From SZUA-22 sp039714835 (GTDB lineage: Bacteria; Bacteroidota; Ignavibacteria; Ignavibacteriales; Melioribacteraceae), in NCBI GenBank assembly GCA_039714835.1, contig JBDLIN010000212.1, positions 1 through 6,662 on the forward strand: a DNA stretch of 6,662 nt, written 5' to 3'. The position numbers were made by a program, and so were the translations under genes. The notes below the pieces were generated by a model, which saw nothing but the letters and a program-made list of their open reading frames with translations, did no database searches and had not been told where the DNA came from. Positions 1-5,251 of this stretch are shown here, in pieces. Position 1 is the first letter of the stretch. Each line of letters starts with the position of its first letter.

Positions 1-1239
1 AACCATACTGCTTCCCAAAATATTAAATTGAATAATAAATGGTTATCAAACGATGGAGGCGATGAAGGTATTAAAATAGATAATTCTGGAAAAGTCCAAA
101 CAAATTCTGACCTTACTGTTGGTGATAATATTGTTGCAAAGGGGTATGTTATTTCAAATGATTTTATTAAAGCCACAAATAGTTCAACAGCAAACAACAT
201 CAATGCGCTCTATGGTATTATCTCTAGTACCTCCCCCGGATTAAATTCTGCTAGCGTAAGAGGAGAAAATAAAGGAACAGGTGGAATCGGCATTGGGGTT
301 TACGGTTCGCAAGATGGCTCTGGTTGGGGTGTTTTTGGGAAAGCTACTTCAGGTCGAGGAGTATATGGAAAGTCTACAAGTGGTTATGGAGTATATGGCT
401 CTGCAAGTGGTATAGACGGTCAAGGAGTACATGGCTGGGCAACAAATAGTGGTAATGTAACAAACTATGGTGGACGTTTTAGCGCAGATGGTGTACATGG
501 TCGAGGAGTTTCCGGTAAGGCACAGGGTACTTTTGGTACGGGAGTTTCTGGTCTTGCAACTGGTATTTCTGGTACAGGAGTTTTCGGTAATGCAAGTGGT
601 ACTTCTGGTATAGGAGTTTATGGATATTCTCCAGGTTATGCCGGCAAGTTTGATGGAAATGTTAAAGTAACCGGAACATTATCAAAAGGTGGAGGTTCTT
701 TTCAAATAGATCATCCACTTGATCCTCAAAACAAAAACCTATACCACTCTTTTGTTGAAAGTCCGGATATGATGAATATCTATAACGGAAATGTTACAAC
801 AGACGGCAATGGAAATGCAAATATTGAATTACCTGAATGGTTTGGAGCCTTGAATAAAGATTTCCGTTATCAGCTAACTGTAATTGGTGAGTTTGCTCAA
901 GCGATTGTATCAGAGGAAATAAATAACAATCGGTTTTCTATTAAAACAGATAAACCAAACGTAAAAGTTAGCTGGTTAGTAACTGGTATAAGACAAGATG
1001 CATTTGCTAATGCTAATCGTATCCTGGTAGAAGAGATGAAAAAACCGGAAGACAGAGGTAAGTATTTACATCCGAAAGCGTTTGGAATGCCGGTAACAAT
1101 GGGCGTTGATTATGATGAGAGGTTTGAACAAGAAAGAGTTCTCATGGAAGAACAAGAAGCAGAAATGGAGAAAATGAGGAAAGAAGAAGAACAAAGGTTT
1201 GAGGAAGAGAGAACGAGAATAGAATCACGGGGATTTTAA
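1..1239 (+). CDS. Repetitive glycine-rich surface-type protein, 5'-truncated
   Basis: The frame is open from base 1 to the TAA at 1237-1239, so the true start lies left of the window; the TTG at 28 is only an internal codon. Three parts are visible. Bases 1-294 encode a beta-structure-like N-terminal stretch (WLSNDGGDEGIKID, then SSTSPGLNSASVRGENKGTGG). Bases 295-645 hold ten GV[YFHS]G repeats. Bases about 688-1107 encode a conserved C-terminal region (IDHPLDPQNK, HSFVESPDMMNIYNGNVTTD, FRYQLTVIGEFAQAIV, KPNVKVSWLVTGIRQD) that I recognise from many hypothetical secreted proteins of environmental bacteria but cannot name or assign a function. The last 43 residues (1108-1236) carry 15 Glu plus many Arg/Lys and probably form a charged helix or coiled coil. 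No T9SS sorting domain or S74 peptidase is seen at the C-terminus. A cell-surface or fibre-like role is inference. The next gene follows on the same strand after 111 bp. Confidence 0.85.
   Translation, partial: NHTASQNIKLNNKWLSNDGGDEGIKIDNSGKVQTNSDLTVGDNIVAKGYVISNDFIKATNSSTANNINALYGIISSTSPGLNSASVRGENKGTGGIGIGVYGSQDGSGWGVFGKATSGRGVYGKSTSGYGVYGSASGIDGQGVHGWATNSGNVTNYGGRFSADGVHGRGVSGKAQGTFGTGVSGLATGISGTGVFGNASGTSGIGVYGYSPGYAGKFDGNVKVTGTLSKGGGSFQIDHPLDPQNKNLYHSFVESPDMMNIYNGNVTTDGNGNANIELPEWFGALNKDFRYQLTVIGEFAQAIVSEEINNNRFSIKTDKPNVKVSWLVTGIRQDAFANANRILVEEMKKPEDRGKYLHPKAFGMPVTMGVDYDERFEQERVLMEEQEAEMEKMRKEEEQRFEEERTRIESRGF
295..645 (+). repeat. Ten in-frame GVxG repeats inside the surface protein
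   Basis: Reading in frame from 295, the tetrapeptide G-V-[Y/F/H/S]-G recurs ten times (GVYG, GVFG, GVYG, GVYG, GVHG, GVHG, GVSG, GVSG, GVFG, GVYG), the last beginning at 613. Most units are 10-12 residues (for example GVFGKATSGR, GVYGKSTSGY, GVFGNASGTSGI). One is 22 residues (starting GVHGWATNSG) and one only 5 (GVHGR). The linkers are rich in Ser, Thr, Ala and Gly. The regular spacing suggests stacked beta turns, as in beta-helix or fibre shafts. The protein-level repeat is directly visible; the fold is inference. Confidence 0.85.
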
Positions 1240-1273
1240 GCTTAAGCATAATAAGGTTTTGATTAAGTTTACC

Positions 1274-1302
1274 CGCCTCCGTCAGTTGACGGACTGTTAG
1301 GC
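1274..1302. repeat. Palindromic hairpin in the gap after the surface-protein gene
   Basis: TCCGTCA (1278-1284) and TGACGGA (1287-1293) are perfect inverted arms separated by GT. GCC (1275-1277) and GGC (1300-1302) could extend the stem across an asymmetric bulge. The hairpin starts about 40 bases after the upstream stop codon and is more GC-rich than its surroundings. No T-run follows it on either strand, so it is not a classic intrinsic terminator. It may be a dispersed palindromic element or an RNA-processing or attenuating structure between the two plus-strand genes. The rest of the 1240-1350 gap holds three GATTAAG motifs (1261, 1305, 1317) and no clear promoter. Confidence 0.5.
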
Positions 1303-1336
1303 TGGATTAAGAGTAAGATTAAGAGAGAGGAAAAAT

Positions 1337-1350
1337 AAGGGAGAATTAAG
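1337..1350 (+). promoter_or_regulatory. Shine-Dalgarno leader of the T9SS-cargo gene
   Basis: AAGGGAGA (1337-1344) sits 6 bases before the ATG at 1351 and contains the GGAG core complementary to 16S rRNA. It fixes the start codon. Nearly the same leader precedes the acetyl-CoA synthetase gene (2263-2275). Confidence 0.7.
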
Positions 1351-1899
1351 ATGAAAAAAATACAAATTATGTTTTTTACTATGATGGTCTGGTTTATTTA
1401 CAATTCCACTTTGGATGCACAAATACAACTAAAAAATTATGTAGTTGGAAATGGAGCATCTACTCTTACAGGAAGCAGTTATGCTTTATCAGTTACGGTT
1501 GGTCAGCCAATTATTGGAAATGCAAGCAACTCTTTACACTCAAACAATATGGGATTTTGGTATCAGTATGCAGAGACAATTACAGATGTTGAAAATAGTT
1601 GGATGTTTGAAACTCCAAGAGAATTTGAACTGTTTCAAAATTACCCTAATCCTTTTAATCCAACAACAATAATTAGATATGGATTACCAAAAGAGAGTAG
1701 TGTGAAAATAATTGTTTACAATATACTTGGAGAGAAGATCATTACACTTGTAGATAATGTACAGAAGGCTGGTTATTATGAGATAAACTTTAATGCGTCG
1801 AATCTCGCATCTGGAGTATATATATATTCTATTCAATCAAGAGTATTAGATGGTTCGAAAGACTATAGAAATATTAAGAAGATGATATTACTTCGCTAA
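1351..1899 (+). CDS. Small secreted protein with T9SS type A sorting domain
   Basis: A 182-residue protein starting at ATG 1351 behind a good Shine-Dalgarno site. Residues 1-23 form a signal peptide (MKK, a hydrophobic core with FFTMMVWFIY, likely cleavage after LDA before Gln24), giving Sec export. Residues about 25-72 (NYVVGNGASTLTGSSYALSV, TVGQPIIG, GFWYQ) resemble the short 'GQP...GFW' module often found before sorting domains in Bacteroidota and Ignavibacteriota. Residues about 92-182 are a Por-type C-terminal sorting domain: FELFQNYPNPFNPTT, VKIIVYNILGEKI, then NASNLASGVYIYSI and a basic end KKMILLR. Such domains direct proteins through the type IX system across the outer membrane and are normally removed, so the released or anchored product would have only about 65-70 residues of its own. 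No enzymatic motif is visible and its function is unknown. No T9SS component gene is in the window. It could be co-transcribed with the upstream surface protein, but the 111-bp gap and hairpin leave that open. Confidence 0.9.
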   Translation: MKKIQIMFFTMMVWFIYNSTLDAQIQLKNYVVGNGASTLTGSSYALSVTVGQPIIGNASNSLHSNNMGFWYQYAETITDVENSWMFETPREFELFQNYPNPFNPTTIIRYGLPKESSVKIIVYNILGEKIITLVDNVQKAGYYEINFNASNLASGVYIYSIQSRVLDGSKDYRNIKKMILLR

Positions 1900-1929
1900 A
1901 GATAATAGTCGGGTTGTGAGTGATTGTTG

Positions 1930-1972
1930 AAAAAAAAATGGTAAGGTATTGCCAGTTTTAAAAACCAATACC
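1930..1972 (-). terminator. Hairpin plus T9 tract on the minus strand
   Basis: GGTATTG (1945-1951) and CAATACC (1966-1972) form a perfect 7-bp stem; GTTT (1955-1958) and AAAC (1962-1965) can pair inside it. Read on the minus strand, the stem is followed 6 bases later by nine T (plus-strand A run 1930-1938). It may act as a backup terminator for minus-strand transcription leaving the tRNA-Ser gene. The 6-base gap between stem and T-run makes it imperfect. On the plus strand it lies after the stop of the T9SS-cargo gene but lacks a T-run in that direction. Confidence 0.4.
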
Positions 1973-1989
1973 GTGCGTATATTGTGCAG

Positions 1990-2023
1990 AAAAGCCCTAA
2001 GTTATTATAAACAAAGGGCTTTT
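1990..2023 (-). terminator. Terminator hairpin just downstream of tRNA-Ser
   Basis: AAAAGCCCT (1990-1998) and AGGGCTTTT (2015-2023) make a 9-bp stem with a 16-base loop. The stem starts 1 base beyond the mature 3' end of the minus-strand tRNA. On either strand the 3' arm ends in TTTT, so it can work in both directions: for the tRNA on the minus strand, and for the T9SS-cargo gene, which ends at 1899, on the plus strand. Confidence 0.6.
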
Positions 2024-2112
<89 letters not shown>

Positions 2113-2205
2113 ATGGGGACTAACCAACATCCAATTTTTAGAACTGCTAATATATGAATATTTCTTAAAAGTATAAATATAATAATTCCGTATTGCCATT
2201 CTTAT

Positions 2206-2236
2206 TTTGATTTGAATAATAGTTATTATAATTTTG
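2206..2236 (+). promoter_or_regulatory. Possible Bacteroidota-type promoter of the acs gene
   Basis: TAATTTTG (2229-2236) matches the Bacteroidota -7 consensus TAnnTTTG exactly. TTTG (2206-2209) lies 19 bases upstream, the usual spacing for the -33 element. Transcription would start near 2241-2245 and leave a leader of about 30 bases with the Shine-Dalgarno site. The match is direct. Use of this consensus in this organism is assumed, and the surrounding AT-richness raises the chance of coincidence. Confidence 0.45.
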
Positions 2237-2262
2237 TAAACAATACATCACATCCAATATTT

Positions 2263-2275
2263 AAGGGAGACTAAG
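2263..2275 (+). promoter_or_regulatory. Shine-Dalgarno leader of acs
   Basis: AAGGGAGA (2263-2270) is 5 bases before ATG 2276 and supports that start. It is the same octamer, at nearly the same distance, as the one before the T9SS-cargo gene. Confidence 0.7.
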
Positions 2276-4171
2276 ATGAGTTCAAATAAATTGCATGGAG
2301 AAGTTTTTTATCCATCTGAAGAGATAGTCAATAATGCTAATGTACCGGACTGGGATGCTCTTCAAAAGGAAGCTAGTGAAGATAATGAGTCGTTTTGGAG
2401 TAAAAGAGCAGAGGAACTTCATTGGTTCGAAAAATGGGATAAGGTAATTGATGATTCAAATAAACCTTTCTACAAATGGTTCACCGGTGGCAAAACAAAT
2501 ATTGCCTATAATTGTTTAGATGTACATGTAAAGACTCATAGAAGAAATAAATTAGCGCTTATCTGGGAGGGTGAAAATGGTGATATGCGAATGCTCTCTT
2601 ACTATAAATTGCATCGTGAGACTTGTAAATTTGCTAACGTGCTGCGCAGTATGGGAGTAGGGAAGGGAGATAGAGTAACAATATATATGGGCCGAACTCC
2701 AGAAATTGTAATGGCAATGCTAGCCTGCGCAAGGATTGGAGCAATACATTCAGTTGTTTACGGTGGATTTTCTGTAGAAGCACTACATGAAAGAATTGAA
2801 GATAGTAAATCTAAAGTTTTAATTGTTTCTGATGGAGCTTATCTAAGAGGGAAGATTGTTCCGTTAAAAAAGATTGCTGACGAAGCATTGCAGCGTGCAG
2901 GAGGTATTGAGCACGTCCTTGTTGTAAAAAGGACTGGTCAAGAAGTTAATATGGAAGTAGGACGTGATATGTGGCTTCATGAGTTAATGACCCTCCCAAT
3001 TGCATCTCAAGATTGTGCTTTAGAAATGACAGATGCTGAAGATCCGCTATTTATGCTATATACATCGGGAACAACTGGAAAACCAAAAGCAATTTTACAT
3101 ACTCATGGTGGCTATATGGTTGGAACGTATACTACTCTTAAGTATGTATTTGATATAAAAGAGGCTGATAGATATTGGTGTGCTGCTGATCCAGGTTGGA
3201 TTACCGGTCATAGCTATATTGTATATGGACCACTACTCACCGGTGCAACTTCATTTATGTATGAAGGTGCTCCCACTCATCCTTATCCAAATAGATGGTG
3301 GCAGCTGGTAGAAAAGTATGGAATAAATATACTCTATACTGCTCCAACTGCGATTAGAGGTCTAATGCGTTTTGGTGATGCATGGGTTAATCGACATGAT
3401 CTTTCATCATTAAGATTGTTAGGATCTGTTGGAGAACCAATTAATCCGGAAGCATGGAAATGGTATCACAAAGTCGTTGGTCAGGAAAAATGCCCGATTA
3501 TGGATACTTGGTGGCAAACTGAAACCGGTATGTTTATGATAACACCAATGCCTTCTGTTCCATTGAAACCTGGATCTGGAACAAGACCATTTCCTGGTAT
3601 TGTTATGGATATCTATGATGAAGAAGGAAATTCTGTAAAGGATAATGAAGAAGGATTTTTGGTAATTAAAACTCCATGGCCTTCAATGATTAGAACAATT
3701 TATAATGATCCCGATAGATATGTAGAGCAATATTGGAAAAAATATCCTGGTGTTTATTTGACAGGGGACTCAGCGAGAAGAGATGAAGATGGATATATTT
3801 GGGTTATTGGTAGAGTTGATGATGTAATTAAAGTATCAGGTTACAGATTGGGTACTGCAGAAATTGAAAGTGCCTTAGTAAGCCACCCAAATGTTGCAGA
3901 AGCGGCTGCTATTGGTTTGCCACATGATGTAAAAGGAAATGCAATTTATACTTATGTGATACTTAGACAAGGTATTGAAGCTACTGATGAGTTAAAGGAG
4001 ACATTAAGAAACCATGTAGGACATGAAGTTGGTCCTATAGCTAAGCCGGAGCATGTTAATTTTGTGGATTCATTACCTAAAACAAGAAGTGGTAAGATTA
4101 TGAGAAGAGTTCTAAAAGCAAAAGAACTTGGTGTAGATCCTGGTAATCTATCGACATTGGATGAATCATAG
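2276..4171 (+). CDS. acs: Acetyl-CoA synthetase (acetate-CoA ligase, AMP-forming)
   Basis: A complete 631-residue enzyme (the Salmonella enzyme has about 652) that makes acetyl-CoA from acetate, ATP and CoA through acetyl-AMP in the cytoplasm. The N-terminal acetyl-CoA synthetase domain is present (FWSKRAEELHWFEKWDKV). The P-loop-like A3 motif YTSGTTGKPK is at residues 262-271. ADPGWITGHSYIVYGPL and GSVGEPINPEAW follow. DTWWQTETG is at 410-418; its second Trp fits the acetate-pocket Trp that limits the enzyme to small acyl groups. YLTGD and GRVDDVIKVSGYRLGTAEIE (512-529) contain the hinge Asp515. PKTRSGKIMRR holds the catalytic Lys607, equivalent to Salmonella Lys609, the residue switched off by acetylation in the Pat/CobB system, so similar control is plausible. 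The start is set by a strong Shine-Dalgarno site and a candidate promoter. It appears to be a single-gene transcript: the upstream tRNA is on the other strand and the downstream gene is convergent. Propionyl-CoA synthetase is the main alternative, but length and the WWQTETG context favour acetate. Confidence 0.97.
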   Translation: MSSNKLHGEVFYPSEEIVNNANVPDWDALQKEASEDNESFWSKRAEELHWFEKWDKVIDDSNKPFYKWFTGGKTNIAYNCLDVHVKTHRRNKLALIWEGENGDMRMLSYYKLHRETCKFANVLRSMGVGKGDRVTIYMGRTPEIVMAMLACARIGAIHSVVYGGFSVEALHERIEDSKSKVLIVSDGAYLRGKIVPLKKIADEALQRAGGIEHVLVVKRTGQEVNMEVGRDMWLHELMTLPIASQDCALEMTDAEDPLFMLYTSGTTGKPKAILHTHGGYMVGTYTTLKYVFDIKEADRYWCAADPGWITGHSYIVYGPLLTGATSFMYEGAPTHPYPNRWWQLVEKYGINILYTAPTAIRGLMRFGDAWVNRHDLSSLRLLGSVGEPINPEAWKWYHKVVGQEKCPIMDTWWQTETGMFMITPMPSVPLKPGSGTRPFPGIVMDIYDEEGNSVKDNEEGFLVIKTPWPSMIRTIYNDPDRYVEQYWKKYPGVYLTGDSARRDEDGYIWVIGRVDDVIKVSGYRLGTAEIESALVSHPNVAEAAAIGLPHDVKGNAIYTYVILRQGIEATDELKETLRNHVGHEVGPIAKPEHVNFVDSLPKTRSGKIMRRVLKAKELGVDPGNLSTLDES

Positions 4172-4279
4172 TAATTAGTGATATAATAAACTTTTAATAT
4201 ATTAATGTAAGTTGCTATTGTATAATAGGATATAATATTTATTTAATAAATGTTATTAGGCAATAATAGGATTGATGTT
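4172..4279. other. AT-rich convergent gap between acs and the patatin gene
   Basis: This 108-base gap separates two genes that end toward each other. It is almost pure A/T. Two weak inverted repeats are visible, CTATT/AATAG (4215-4228) and ATTTATT/AATAAAT (4237-4251). Neither has a GC stem or a clean T-run, so I do not call an intrinsic terminator, although termination of both genes is expected here. Confidence 0.4.
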
Positions 4280-5107
4280 CTATTTTGATAGTACTTTGTC
4301 TAATGAATATTTAAGTTCATCTTTATACGTTACAGCTTGTTCCCAGATTAATTCTGCTTTGTTGAATTCAAAAAGTCTAACATCCTTGATATCAGTTCGG
4401 ATAAGAATATCGGGAGCAGAAAAACGTAATTTTTCTTTCATAATTGAATTTTGCATTATTTGAAAAGAGGAGAAAAGTGTATCTATAGAACTGGGAGCAT
4501 CATTAACACTAGTACTATTTTTTGCAGAAATATCAATTCCAATTACAATATCGCATTCATTAAGTAATATATCGTAGGGCAGAGGATTTACCAAACCACC
4601 ATCTAAATATAATCCGTCATTAATTTGAACAGGTGTAAATAATGCTGGGAGAGAATAACTAGATTTAACAGCAGGCAGTAATTCACCGGAATCAAAAACT
4701 ACTTCCTTTTTATTCCAATATTCAGTTGTGATAATTTTCACTGGAATATTTAAATCTTCAAATCTCTTTTTCTTGATTTTCTGCTCAAAGAAATTTATAA
4801 ACTTATCACCTTTAATTAAGCCTCCAGAATTAACCGTTAGATCTACAAGGTTTAAGAGTTTAACCATATCAAATCCTTTAAACAGATCTTTGGATTTTTG
4901 TTTCTTTCTAAGAATAATTTCTCTAACGGAATCTTTCATTTCATTAGTAGTCAAACCAGCAGCGTATGCTGTACCAATCACTGCTCCTATACTACTTCCC
5001 GAGATAATCTGAGGAGTAATACCTAATTCTTCAAATGTTTCTAAAATTATAATTTGGGAAAGGCCGCGTGCACCCCCTGCACCGAGTGCTAATCCAATTT
5101 TTTTCAT
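4280..5107 (-). CDS. Patatin-like phospholipase/esterase (RssA-like)
   Basis: A complete 275-residue protein with the patatin fold signatures in order. The oxyanion-hole glycine loop GAGGARG is at residues 9-15. The nucleophile elbow GSSIG is at 37-41, with Ser39 as the catalytic Ser. The segment KSSYSLPALFTPV is at 148-160. DGG is at 169-171, where Asp169 completes the Ser-Asp dyad, followed by the usual NPLP. All catalytic elements are intact. The family hydrolyses ester bonds of lipids; the single-domain, cytoplasmic-looking form without signal peptide or membrane segment resembles bacterial RssA/YchK-type proteins, whose substrates are mostly unknown. The start ATG (5105-5107) directly precedes the glycine loop, as is normal. 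No clear Shine-Dalgarno site precedes it, unlike the two plus-strand genes. It lies 143 bp after citF on the same strand, but the terminator-like repeat between them argues for separate transcription. Confidence 0.93.
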   Translation of the reverse strand: MKKIGLALGAGGARGLSQIIILETFEELGITPQIISGSSIGAVIGTAYAAGLTTNEMKDSVREIILRKKQKSKDLFKGFDMVKLLNLVDLTVNSGGLIKGDKFINFFEQKIKKKRFEDLNIPVKIITTEYWNKKEVVFDSGELLPAVKSSYSLPALFTPVQINDGLYLDGGLVNPLPYDILLNECDIVIGIDISAKNSTSVNDAPSSIDTLFSSFQIMQNSIMKEKLRFSAPDILIRTDIKDVRLFEFNKAELIWEQAVTYKDELKYSLDKVLSK

Positions 5108-5152
5108 GTGCGAAATATACAGGAAAGAATTATGAAGTAGTAAGAAGAATGT

Positions 5153-5251
5153 AAAAAAATGATACTGGATACTAGATCACACAATCAAGTATCTAGTTTA
5201 CCTGTCCTATTTTAACATCCATCAAGAATCCAGTATCTAGTATCAAGAATC
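5153..5251 (-). terminator. GAT-heptad repeat folding into a long stem with T7 tract, after citF
   Basis: On the minus strand, GATTCTT, GATACTA, GATACTG, GATTCTT and GATGGAT follow as consecutive 7-base units from the citF stop, and another GATACTT plus GATTGTG appear further on. The 16-base arm at 5229-5244 pairs with 5161-5176: 14 Watson-Crick pairs, one G-U and one A-C mismatch, around a 52-base loop. A single A and then seven T (plus-strand A run 5153-5159) follow at once, which is terminator architecture for citF. A competing inner hairpin, ACTAGAT/ATCTAGT (5191-5197 with 5171-5177), also exists. ATCAAGAATC is directly repeated at 5221-5230 and 5242-5251. It may be both a terminator and a copy of a dispersed intergenic repeat. 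Confidence 0.55.

Noticed and set aside
28..30. TTG as the start codon of the left-hand gene
   Set aside because: The frame is open to base 1 (NHTASQNIK precedes it), there is no ribosome site before it and no signal peptide after it, so the gene is cut by the window edge.
1..1239. Prophage tail fibre
   Set aside because: The GVxG repeats look fibre-like, but no other phage gene is in the window and the neighbour is a T9SS cargo; a cellular surface protein is at least as likely.
1445..1672. 75-codon open frame inside the T9SS-cargo gene
   Set aside because: It is out of frame with a gene that has a signal peptide, a sorting domain and a ribosome site; it is a shadow frame.
2113..2230. Minus-strand promoter for tRNA-Ser
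   Set aside because: Several TATA-like stretches occur, but none combines a good -7 and -33 element at a proper spacing.
4728..5012. Plus-strand open frame of 94 codons opposite the patatin gene
   Set aside because: It is antisense to a conserved, motif-complete gene and shows no ribosome site or recognisable domain.
5112..5119. TATATTTC (minus strand) as a -7 promoter element giving a leaderless patatin mRNA
   Set aside because: It lacks the final G of TAnnTTTG and has no TTG at the expected distance upstream; in such AT-rich DNA a partial match is weak evidence.
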